64,000 nucleotides of DNA. It comes from Diploscapter coronatus. Its lineage: Eukaryota > Nematoda > Chromadorea > Rhabditida > Rhabditidae. Positions 12,327-23,621 of this stretch are shown piece by piece (within the stretch, counting starts at the first letter, position 1; every line of letters starts with the position of its first letter). The DNA lies in contig OZ038423.1 in the NCBI GenBank assembly GCA_964036155.1, forward strand, positions 75,035,249 through 75,099,248. Reading direction: 5' to 3'. The notes under the pieces were generated by a model. The model was not told where the DNA came from, did not search any database, and saw nothing but the letters and a program-made list of their open reading frames with translations. Position numbers and translations under genes: made by a program.

Positions 12327-12975
12327 AGATTTTTCCACGACAAATGCGATTCACCCCATGTTTATTCATTCTTCAAATCATCGTCGTCATCAAGGAAAAC
12401 ACATCAAATCGATAGATTCAGGGCTGGTTTTATTTAGACGACAGATGTTGTCATCGGAAGTAGTTGTCAAATTATAAACACGCCCTTAGAAAGTCAATAC
12501 ATCATTTCGAAAGAAAAATTATAAGAAACTTCAAAAATCTCGATAAATAATACTTTCACGTAAAATGTCTTATCTCGTTGCACTCAGAACTCTAATTCAA
12601 TGAAGAGGAAATGTATAACAGAATTTGCAAACACCGTAAAATGCTGGTAAATTGAAATGCGTAAAAACTCGCTAAAACACAAATTTGGCGATAGAGACAA
12701 TTATGCAAGGTTCATCATAAAAATGTATCTCATAAATATATCTTCTCTATTAAAAGTGGAATAAATAATATGCATTCTCTAAAATATGTATAGATAAGCG
12801 ACTTTGTATAATTTGGCGATATGGCTTTGGAAAACGATAAGTATAAATCTCATATGTGATAGAAGGAAGAAGAAATAAATAGAACAACAAAGCATATGTA
12901 ATGTCAGAGTCTGCATCACTAGTGCACAAAATGAAGAGAGGAATTACATCAAAAATGTCTGGCAAAGTGCTGGGA
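12327..12975. repeat. Dispersed repeat, internally deleted copy (B)
   Basis: This is a direct repeat of copy A (6759-8160). The first 580 bp match nearly base for base. The copy then jumps to the sequence corresponding to about 8088 in copy A, so about 750 bp is missing. Similarity ends near 12975. Confidence 0.75.
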
Positions 12976-13135
12976 ATCGACTCATTTTGGTAAAACATGA
13001 AATATAGATCTGCAAATGCTTGGGAATTTGAGTTATTATTCTCCAACGTTTACATTTACAGATCTTATAAATAAAAATTACGTCCTTCGAACCACGGGCT
13101 AGTAAATAAGTTTTGAAGGATAAAATTCAGTAATT

Positions 13136-13141
13136 TATTTG
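13136..13141 (-). terminator. Poly(A) signal of the ACAP gene
   Basis: AATAAA on the minus strand about 60 bp beyond the stop codon at 13200. Confidence 0.65.
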
Positions 13142-13199
13142 CGAAAAGATAGTTTACCGACCTATAGCTCTTTAACTTGCACAATTGTGTCGAATTAGA

Positions 13200-16100
13200 C
13201 TATTGTTGAGCAGGTGGCTGTTGAGTTTGTTCAGTTTTGAGGGAGTTCTCCCTCTCGCTGGCAGCCCTCCTGGCGATGTCCGAGATGACCACATCCACGG
13301 TTTCGTCCATCGGGTTGTTGTACTCGTCGAATTCGTCGCGTAGACCCGAGAGGCGAAGCCTGAACAATAAACAAATAGGATGAATTATTATTAAAGCATC
13401 ATCTTCAGTCTATTTTATTCATGAAATTCCAAATAGTGAAGCTATGAATTGCATTTTATGCTTTCTTCAAATAAACAAGGCACATGAAATTTACATTTCT
13501 CATATCTCGAATAAAGAATAGTAAAAATGGGAAAATATTGGAAGGAAGCAATCTTACAGTGTAACGATATCGGCATGTTTCCTCTCGACTGCGATATCCA
13601 AGGGAGTTTTTCCCTCGGCGTTGATCTCGTCTTTCTTCGCAAATCGCTTCAGAAGTTGGCAGACTTGGCTGAAGATAGAAAAATAAACGATAGAAATAAC
13701 TTCCCAGTAAGTTTATCCAATTCGCATACTAATTTGGAAAGTTCGTTCATTTTTTTCCTAGTCAAACATTTTCGCCACCAAAGTATGAAATTTAAAGAAA
13801 CTTGAAATATTCCTACATCGTATTTCCCTCGATGGCGGCCAAGTGCAAGCTCGTATTCATTCTGTCGTCCAGCGCGTTGATCTTCGCGCCATTCACCAGA
13901 AGGAATTCCACCGTGGCCGTTTGACCCTAAAATTATTATTGTTTTATCTTCAAGAATGATGAAAGTGTACAATCAAGTCGAGATGGAATGTCTCATTTTT
14001 AGCAATGAGTTCTCTTAAAGTTACGAGTTTAGAACATTTTCAAGTTTGTCTAGCCTCCTTTTTTATTTATTTTTGCCACTTTGAGAATAATTTTATTTTA
14101 AGTGTAAAAGACCCCCACATTTCTCGTAGCGATGTGCAGCAGAGTGGTTCCTAGATGATTGGTGTTGACGTCGAATCCCTCGACCATGGCCTTCAGCAGC
14201 ACGAGAATGTCCCCACTCCTTGCTGCCTCGGACACCAAACTCCAATCCTTCACTGGGTCAACGGTCGCTTAAAATCAACATCTTATTTAAAAAAAAACAA
14301 ACTCCAATTTTCAAATCTTACGATGTTCTTGTCCGACTGCAGCCAAATTCGAGTCAGAGCCACAGGAAGAGAGGCGCTTTGCGAGATTGGCTTCTGGAAT
14401 TAAAGAAAGTAAATAAGACATGAAAACACTTTTTCAGATAACAAGATATGAAATGACAAGGTTTAGGGACTATTGGATAAGTAGACCAAATTTGTGTTAG
14501 TAGTGCACTTCTTATTATTCCCGATGTCTAAAAATCCAAAGACGAAAATTATACCAGGAGATTTTGCCCTCAACATATTCGAATTATCAGTGTGGTCATC
14601 TTCCCTCTTGTCTTCACTCGCCGCGTCCTGCACTTGATTGTACGACATCGATCGACTGACCGAGGATTCCTTCACTACCGTAATCGCTTGTTTCGATCTA
14701 AGAATTAAATTCGAGGTTTCAAGTCAAAAATTTTAGAAACTTGAAATCACAAACTATTTTATTTTTCAGTATGTAATTGACGATAAAAAAGCATTCGTAG
14801 ATAAAGGTTGTCATACCTCGCCGCGGCACTGCACTTCGCTCGATCCGAAGGCTTTACAGCAAATCTCCTCTCGACGTATTTGGCCTTGATCCAGGCTTCG
14901 CGAACCAATCTGCTCGAATCTTCCATAGCCATGGGCGGCACGACGTCTTTGTCGGGCTAAAACGTACTCATTGCAAAATTTTGACAATATAAAGTAGGAA
15001 TTCGTATTTAAAGTAAAAAGAAATGAATTTCTATTCGATTTGTTTAAAGTACAATTAAAAGTATTTCGTTTTTCAACTTCGAATTAAAATGACTTCAAGA
15101 TAAAGTAAAGAAATTTACCAAATAAGCGAGGTAGATGGCGTTGACTTGTCGATTTCCGAGAGCCAAAAGGACGTCCCTGAGCTCTGCATCGATGGAGTCC
15201 ATCGTCAGGGAGCGAACTTTCGAGACTTGCACTCCCAGACTGCGGTGCACACCTGAGCACTCGATGCACAGGACTACCTGAAGTGACAATTTAAGGAAAC
15301 AGTTAAAAAATGTAATTTTCATAAGATTTAAAGAGTGGACATTACGAAACTTTAAAATGTATATCCAAAGTATAAAGCACCCTGAAGGGGAATAATCAAA
15401 CGAAAACCTACCCCCAAATTAATGCTGACCCATTTGGGCTGTTCATTGCCGCAGTCGGCACATCGGTCATTTCCAGGCACCCTCCTGATCTGTTCTAAAG
15501 TGGATGCACTCATCAGTTTAGGCTGAGGGCGATTGATCCCCCCAGATGCTAGCATCGACAACGGAGCCAGAGATGCACAATTCGGGGATGCGGCGCTGAG
15601 CGAAGTGTTCGTTTCGGAAGTCGTCGCGAGTCCTGACGAGGCTCCAGAAGGAGAATCCGTCTTCTGAGTCACGGTAGTCGTCGCGGTTTTCGCCTGAAAA
15701 AATAGATGTCTAAAGCTCGAATATATTCAGATCTAGGGAGGGCGATCGTCAGAAGCCCCTTGCGACACACCCCCCATAGTTCATTTTTGTCTGACGAAAA
15801 TGTCCCTAGGTCTTAATATATTATGAGAGCCAAAGTTTGGACAACTAATTACTTTTAATAGCTCTCACTCGCTACTTTTGCTGATCTAATTCTGATAAAA
15901 CTTGAACATTTTCATCTTTTGATAAGATCTGCATAGTAAAATGAACGAGTTACAATTGTCAAGTCAAGTAAAATATATTATTTGCTTCTAAATCTGAGAG
16001 GTGCAAAGTGGCGCAGTTCTTTTCATAGCTAGAAACATGAAGAAGTAGTACGAAGATTAGAGAGACTAGCTAAAATCATTCCTTCTCTCCTCGTTTTCGA

Positions 16101-19100
16101 TCTTCCAGATTTCGAACTCAGCAGGATTGTTTAAAGCTTGTGTGTTTTATTGTAGAACCTCATTTGCCTACCCCGTTATCCTCTTCATGCAGAGCCAATA
16201 TCGTTCGCTGCAGAGCTTTCATCCACGAATTGCACATCGACTCGGAATCAGCTTGGAGAAGGTGGCTTCTGGAAAAGATAGACTTGAAAACCTTTTTTTC
16301 AAGAAAGTATCTTTATTTTTATGAATAAATATATTTTCTCAGTTTTATTTCAAAAATGATCCCTGCTGAAAAGGGAAAAGTCGCTTCCAACAGAAATCTA
16401 TTAAAAGAGGAAAAAAATGAAGGTATTCCTTACCTGGTGGGAGTGACCAACTCGAAGCAGCAAGTTCTGTCGATGTTGGGCGGGGCGGGTCTGACCAGGC
16501 AAAGCATCAGGTTGTCCTCCATGACCGTCGGCTCTTCGTTCTCGGTCGAGCGATGCATGTACAGCTAAAATAGCTTTTACATGGGGGTCATAATTGTAGC
16601 CCCATCAGCTGGAAATTTCAAACAATTTTGCATTCGCTTTTGTAGCATTTTCAAAGAAAAATTGACTAAAATGTAAACCTCGCGCTATCTGTTTTCCCTG
16701 AATCGAGAATAAATTTGTATGAAATATCACTTGTCAAAGAAATTTGATTGGGTTTGTGATGGATAAATGGAGCTATATAGCCCCATGACCTACGCTTTTA
16801 TTAGAAATCTGATCTCCGAATTTTATTTTCTAAACCCTAAACAAATACCAATTTATTGTCTTTGATCTGGAACCATCTTCTATTCCACTTCTTGAACGCA
16901 TTCGAAGACCTCTTGTTGAGATAGCCCTCCAGAATCACGTCGGGGTCGGGCGACATTCCGGAAGGATGTTGGAACATCTCCTAAAGAACAAAGATAGGTT
17001 ACATAAAATGGCAAAAAATTGCTAAATACTGAACCAAACTGAAGTATTCTTCCCGCATTATTTGCCAATCTATTTTACCTGTTTGTTCTGTTTCTTTTCT
17101 ATCTCTCAAGTTGCATGGTCCATAGTAAATTGGCAAACCCGCTTATTACTCAACACAACAAATTCATGGGAAAAGCGGGTGATTTTTATCTTATCAAATA
17201 AGGATCTTTGAATTAAAGTACTGGACTTTAAAGTTTCTAGTGAAATACCCCTTACATCACTATTCCTTCGCTTATTTTTCCGCTTCTTGACGTTCATTTT
17301 TCGTATCAGTTTCGACAGAGAATTCTTTCTATTTATGGGCACCAAAGGGTCTCTCGTCATCACAACTTCAGAATCCTCGACGTCGCACTGTTGAGCATCA
17401 GAATCCGCAACGTCATATAGCGACTTTGTCCTGTTCGCTTCTTCATATTGAAGTTCCAGTTTCTCCTTATCAGCCGGACCACTCTGACCCGCTATAAACG
17501 GCCCTCCAGTGCTATGTCGTAGGTGCATTCCATTTCTATTCCTTGGACCGCTTTTGTGATTCGGCCTTGAAAATGTGAGATTTCATATATCGGCATTTCA
17601 AAGGTCCCTTGTTGTACCTGTTGGCGGCTCTAAGTACGGTAATAGCGGGGGAAGGAGAGAAAGCATTTGGGTCAGGATAATAGATGATAGAGGATTTGTA
17701 GCAGATCCTTTCTGATACAGTATAGACGGTTTGAAGTACGGGTTCGAGGTCGGATTTAATTTGATCGATAGAAGTCGCCATTCTTAGTTGCAATTTGGGT
17801 TGGAAAGGACTAGAAAATAGACGTTCTTCGGAAAAAAAATCGCAATACTTATGACTCAAATGTCATGATAAGAATAGTGTTTTGAAATAGGACTATTGAG
17901 AATCAATCGGAATGGTGAATAGTAAAGAGTGGCGCATCACAAATGGGGGAAACCTGCAGAAACAGGCGGATTATGATAATTAGGTTTCTTTGTTGAATAG
18001 AAATACAGGTTCTAGAAAATGTATAAACTTCGAGGAAAATCGTAGTTCTAGAAAGTTTTAGTTTCAAAAATCTGCAAAACTAAAAAAGATTTGCGGTTTT
18101 GGTATCGCGGATAATCAATAGAAAAGTGAAAAGATAGAACTGTTGAAAGAAGCAGAGATGAGTCATCCACCACTTTGGTGGGGAGGAATGAGAGATCAAA
18201 GCAAAATGAAGGAGAAAAAACACACGACGTCATTAGGAGGAAAAAAGAAGCAGTTCAAACTATATTTGGATGGGGTGAGTCTTATATTAAAATGCGGTAA
18301 TTCAGAAAAATTAAAATCCAGTACTTCAAAAAATCTTTTTAAATACTCACCTTTTTCGCATGCTTGCGCTTGCAAAGTTTGCACTTTTTCTTGGGCTTGA
18401 GTTTCAGTTTAGATTTTAGTTTAGAGAATTTCATATTTCAAATATAGATCTTAAAATACGAGAAAGTTTCCCATTTCCTTCTTGCGTTTTCCCTATAAAG
18501 TAGCATCGCATGACTAATATCGTTTCTTCGCATTACAAATAGTCAATTTTTGGAAGGTTTCGCGAGAAATAACGCAATTATTGAAATAAATAAATAAAAC
18601 GAAATACAAATAATAGTAATTTGTTGTTTACGATACCTTCGGCACGAGCGAGTGAACGTCCTGCATTTTCCTCTCGACGACTCGGGTCTTGGCTTGAAGG
18701 GCGGCGATCGCATCTGAAAGTAATGTCAATTTGAAAAGAAAACATATCTTATTGACAATAGTTTCGTTTTTTCTTCTCCAAATGAACATTATCGTCATTT
18801 TGTGAGCTGTTATACTTAGGTCCCCACTCAAAAATAGTCATCATCATCTAGCATAATCCAATCAATTCTTTTCGAACAATCAGATAAAAAATGTTAAATC
18901 CTCAATGAATTCTGTATGAGACTGCGAAACAAGAGTAAAAATAAAAAAGTAGAATGACATTTTTTTAAAATTACCCGAAACCGCTCCATTATCGCTGGCC
19001 GTCCATTCGTCGAAAAACGCGTGTCCTTTCGAGAAAAACGCAGAAGTCTCACGGACAAAGGACCAGAGCTGGAAAGAAGGAATAATGATCCGTGAAAAGG

Positions 19101-20520
19101 GAGGGCAAAGTATACCGCATCCAGAATCTGATAGTCCTTGTGTGAGTGCGCGATGTTGATTTGGGCCACGTAGTCGAGGGTCGTATGTGCGAAACAGGCT
19201 CCCACCTAGAAAATCACGGCATTTTCAAGAATTAATACTTTTTGCAAAAGCATTAATTTTTAAACTAACCGCAGTGAGTGCGTTCCTCCCTTCAACTGCA
19301 TCTCCAGGTTTTGCCCTCGATCCAGACGCGTTTTTCATCAGAGCCTCGTCCATGTTTGCGGACATGCTCTCGAAATGCGCCTTCGCTTCTTGGACTTTGG
19401 CGAGTTCGCTGAAAAAGACAATATTCGTTTCAAAAATTCTTATGTAAAAAGCCCGCAGCCATGTATGGAGCATATTGACGTGGAAAGCCCGGGGAAAAAC
19501 GGTCCAATTTCACCAATTGACGTGCAGCAAGGTTGCGAACTCGTACTTTAACACAGTAAGCGCGCGCGTGACGTTTAACGCTTCGCTCCGCGCTAGCAAC
19601 AATTCGGGCATGGACCATAGTTGACGTTGACACGTAAAAACTTCTGCATAAAATAAATTTTCAGCGTGAAATTCATTTTCTTCGCTTGCTGACTGTTGGT
19701 GCGTCTTTTACACTCCTCCCTTTTCTTCGCTAGCTTTTTGGCTCAGTGTGGTTGAAACTCGTCAGAAATTTTCCTTTGCAAATAATCCAACCTCTTGATG
19801 AAATTATTCAATTTGTTGTAGATGATGATGCTCGACTGTTCGTGGTAGGCTTTCGACAGAGTCAGAGTGTGACCGAATGCATCCGAAAGAGCCTAAAAGC
19901 ATTACGATAATTTCGCAAACTAATTGGAAATCTGGCCTGAAAGGAAGTGAGTGCTAGAGCGTTTCCAGCGAAACTTTCGTCCTTCAACTGGTTGATGGAA
20001 ACCGTCATTTTGCTGAAACACATTTCCTTCAGAATTCAAAATAAAAGAAACTGACTAAAATGTGGACACGTAGTTCTTACTGTACTCGATCATACTTGTG
20101 ATGTGCTTCATGAGCTGAAGATTCAAATTCTGACTTCTTTAGAAACTTCGAAAAATAAACCTCATTGAGCCGGTTTTCCAAACGACTGAAATACACGACA
20201 TGCTGAGCGATCGAGGCTCGAAAGCGGGGAGAGTCCTGCAAATAGTGCTAATTGCAATAATTGGGAAAATATCGTATTCTCTAAACACTTCGGAACATTG
20301 ACCTTTTCTTTTGATAATCTTAGTCTTTTCCACGATGAGTTTTCATGGGTGAGTTACGATATCAAAAGAATGTTCAACTTTCTTCGATAGGTTTTAGACA
20401 AGTTCCGCGTGTAACTCATGACTAATTATATTTGGCATCGACCTTGATGGCTTCTGTGAAGTCGATGTTCTCTGGCTGTGGCAACTGGCTGTAAATGCTC
20501 CCTCCGTTTGTACTCGTCAT
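13200..20520 (-). CDS. cnt-1: ACAP-type ArfGAP (BAR, PH, ArfGAP, ankyrin)
   Basis: This is a GTPase-activating protein for Arf GTPases that senses curved, phosphoinositide-containing membranes. Twenty-one exons close in frame to 824 aa: 20520-20443, 20235-20161, 20114-20056, 20012-19937, 19892-19792, 19408-19270, 19205-19116, 19068-18975, 18713-18637, 16980-16849, 16564-16434, 16268-16172, 15693-15412, 15277-15119, 14956-14817, 14697-14555, 14393-14322, 14267-14119, 13926-13817, 13668-13558 and 13359-13200. The order is BAR (about 20-260), PH (about 274-375, LEGYLNKRSSNAFKKWNRRW), a Ser/Thr linker, ArfGAP and ankyrin repeats (about 655-770). The zinc ligands C461, C464, C481 and C484 and the arginine finger R489 (SGVHRSLG) are intact. 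The intron at 19936-19893 has a GC donor. The first ATG follows an acceptor at about 20548. Confidence 0.95.
17106..17781 (-). CDS. Nested gene of unknown function in a cnt-1 intron
   Basis: Two exons, 17781-17618 and 17565-17106, are joined by a canonical 52-bp intron (AACAG|GTACAA to TTTCAAG). They give 207 aa. It lies wholly inside the 1.65-kb cnt-1 intron (16981-18636), on the same strand. The N-terminal half contains SERICYKSSIIYYPDPNAF. The middle is acidic (DSDAQQCDVEDSEVV). The C-terminal part is strongly basic (KMNVKKRKNKRRNSD), like a nuclear localisation or nucleic-acid contact region. An acceptor TTTTCTAG lies about 20 bp before the ATG, consistent with trans-splicing. No family was recognised. 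Confidence 0.55.
18352..18437 (-). other. Possible extra exon (Lys-rich) in cnt-1 intron
   Basis: An open stretch from an ATG at 18437 to a strong donor (AAAAAG|GTGAGT at 18352) encodes a Lys-rich peptide with KKKCKLCKRKHAKK. It could be a first exon of the nested gene. Alternatively, using an internal CTCAAG acceptor, it could be a phase-0 cassette exon between the BAR and PH parts of CNT-1. Neither is proven. Confidence 0.25.
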
Positions 20521-21388
20521 TCCGGCTAATCTCGTACCGACAAATCTGAAAGCCAATCAAGTCATACTGTAAAAACATTTTTTCTAAACATGTGTCGAAT
20601 TTCCAATAACGATTTGGAAGTCAAAGTATGCGTAAACGTCATGCACGTTCGTGGAGAAAGGTCAAATAAAACGGGTGAAATCTCAAGAGTTTTGCATCTT
20701 TATTGTCAAACCTCAACAAATTAATAAAATGTACAGTGTAAAATCTGAATGAAATCCAAGTCAAGTGATAAAAATAAGTATCCTACCGAGGTATGATGAC
20801 TCATTTCGGAGCAAACTAAACTCTTATTGCGCCAAAATTAGCCAAAAACGATGAAAACCTAAAGAATTAGCGTAGTAGATGGATGAAAGGGCAAGAACGT
20901 GTAAAAGATACCAGCTGTGTCGCGAATAGAAGGATAGTCGGTCAAAAATAAGCAAGTTTCAAAAATGGAATGATAAAATAGTGAAGTTTCTCGTGCTTCA
21001 AAAGTAGCGGGAGGAAAACTTCGAAATAAATACTGAGAATCTGGGGCAAGAGGACGTGTGTCAAAATAGTTAATCACAACTTCGTAAAGGATGGGCAAGC
21101 TCCCTAATAAAGAGTACAAATATCACATTTTGGATTTCATATCTTTCCAAAAATTCTAAAAATATGAAATCCGGTAAAACTGAGAAAATAACAAAACATC
21201 AAAGGAAAAAGATTAGCCTTTGAAAGACTCTCTAAATCAGTTTCAACGAAGATAATATGAAGAAGAGTGGTGATATTTCAACTGATGAAGAGTAGAAGGT
21301 TATACCAAATTGGTCAAGTGGTTTGCTCTCCCTTAGCTGCTCATTGAAATGGAGACTGATCTCTTTTCCGAGGATGAACAGACCCAGT
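20521..21388. other. Intergenic between cnt-1 and MADF-BESS gene
   Basis: This contains the acceptor near 20548 that precedes the cnt-1 start and the 3' flank of the MADF-BESS gene. The minus-strand open frame at 20859-21119 has no splice or family support. Confidence 0.5.
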
Positions 21389-23621
21389 TCAGGAAGAGGA
21401 AGTAGTGTTGAGATCCTCAGTGCCCTCCGTCACGTTGCTGCTCTTCGAACTGGCCGAGTCCTCGGTCGTCTCGCCCTCATCCGACTCTTCCAGCAAAGAG
21501 AATATTTGAGATATTACCTAAAATACATTTCGATAGCTTAAAAAACCATTGTTATTCAAATTTGTATTCTTTTCAGGAAAGAACTAACCCGCTTCTTCTT
21601 CTTCTGGTCCATTTTCCTGAGTCGAAGTCCTATGATGCGGCTGTACAGCAAATCCTCGTCGTTGATCCAGTCAGTGGCCAGGCGGTTCGTCTGAGAAAAA
21701 AAGACATTCGATATTTCTCTAGATTTATTCTATCTATTCTTCGAAAGTTTTGGCTTTCTTGGTCACGTTTTTTTCGAATTTATCTATTTGGAATTGAAAA
21801 TTTTAATCGAACCTGAAGGAGATTAGCCCTGAGCATGTTCTGTTGAGCCTGTCTGATGCGCATCTGCTCCTTCATATGGTTGTAGATCGAGCCCATCTGA
21901 CCTGTGCCCATTTGGGGCTCTTGCTCCATCAAAATGGGTCTCTCCTCTTTGGACTGGAGCATCGAGGGCTAAAAATGCAAAATTTTCATTATCAAAAAGT
22001 GCCAAAATGGCCTTCAGTATAAGCTAATTGAAATGTTTGTAAGAAATGGATCCTGAATTATTAAACTTGACAGATAAAGTATACCGAGAACAATTTCAAA
22101 TGATATGTTCATATCTAATATGGTATTTGAAAATTTTTAAATTGCGAAAAATGAATGTTAACTCATTTGAAATGAATTTCGTCGTTTTACCAACCTGCTG
22201 TTCTGGATTCTGAATTCCTGTTCCAGAAGTTCCAGTGGGTTCGATGGCTGCTTGATCGAGATCCTCAGACTTGACGATTTCATTCACATCCCCATTCGAG
22301 GATTCCACACTCTGCGGGGCCGAGACGTCGTTCTCCACTAAAATAGAAAAGTAAAAGAGAGAAGAAGCCAAAAAGTCTCACGATTGGGAGACAAGGAGTT
22401 CCTGGTGTGGTTGTTCATGATGGCGAACAGCGTCTGCAGAGTCGAATTCATCTCGCCACCCATTTCTGTGTCATCCGCAGTTGAGCAGAAATCGTCTACT
22501 AAAAGTGATTCGATTGAAATGAAGAAACAGTTAAAAGCTTGTTTAAAAATGTAGCCGTGTACACATCAACTACTGATCGCCAAAAATCTGTTCTAATGAA
22601 ACTTCATATTTTCCCTCGTGTTTCGCTAGAAAAATGATGATGCCCGTATTGCGCTTTTTCGACCTGTTATTTTAGCAACTTTTTTAATCGTGTATTTGGC
22701 ATTTTTAAAAATATTCCTGAAAACTTTCTTACTTTCAAGTTTAGGAGTGAGTTCCCCACTGAGCGCCTGCAGAGCATCCAGCGAGAAATGGCCGAGGCTC
22801 GCATCGAAGCCGTGCAGTCCGTTGAAGCTGCTGTTCATGGACCCCGCTGCCAAGCCCCTCAAATTAATGACTTATTTTTTTTACAAGATGTAAAAATTTT
22901 CAAACAACAAAAAATAAAGCTTTTGTTTCGAACAAATCCTCCGTTAATCCAGGGATAAAGAACGGATATTCGATATCTCAAGATAATCCAGAAATAGAGG
23001 GGCTAGGTGAAAAGGAAAATGATATTGATTCTGCCCACACATTCAAAGATGAAATATATTTTTCGGACTTAATTGAAGCTATTGGGGCTGCTATAATTTT
23101 ATCGACGGATATTTCGTTTCAAAAATGCGTCAACTTTCAAATAATTTACGATTTGTCTTCAGTTGGTAATAAAAGCTCACAAATTATCTTTGAGGTAGGG
23201 GTCGAGCCAACTGAGCTGGGAGAAGTAGGTCCACTTGATGGGCGTCGCGAAGTTCGACCGAATTGCAGCCTTCAACTCCTTCCTGTACCTGTCACGCAGC
23301 TGCAACCAACGTTGTTTCGCGAACTTTCCTGAAATTATTTTTTGAAAGAAAAACTCGTAGAAAATGTCGTTAGAACAAAAGTTTTAAACTTATCGTACCT
23401 GGCTCGGGATTTTGAGTAGAAGTTGGGTCGATAGTCACAGCTATTTTGTCCCACAGACGCATTCGCTCAGCAGTGTCGGCAGATCCTACAATTTCCTTTT
23501 TAGAGCTTTCTTTCGGCAGAAGATATTTCTTACCCCGTCTGGTGTGGTTGTAGAGCTCGGGATGCTTCTTGACCTCTTGTATCAATCTGGCATTGAAAGC
23601 CGGCTGCAGCGAAGATGTCAT
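21389..23621 (-). CDS. MADF-BESS domain transcription regulator
   Basis: Nine exons close in frame to 364 aa: 23621-23534, 23485-23399, 23328-23181, 22857-22733, 22498-22382, 22337-22195, 21968-21813, 21690-21589 and 21517-21389. The N-terminal MADF domain (about 8-110) shows FNARLIQEVKKHPELYN, a WDKIA helix, KFAKQRWLQLRDRYRKE and WTYFSQLSWLDPYL. The C-terminus carries a BESS-like motif (NDEDLLYSRIIGLRLRKM, then RVISQIFSLLEES, about 297-333) and an acidic Ser-rich tail. Such proteins bind DNA through the MADF Myb/SANT-like fold and interact with partners through BESS. An acceptor TTTTAG lies five bases before the ATG, suggesting trans-splicing. The closest family member cannot be fixed by eye. 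Confidence 0.88.
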
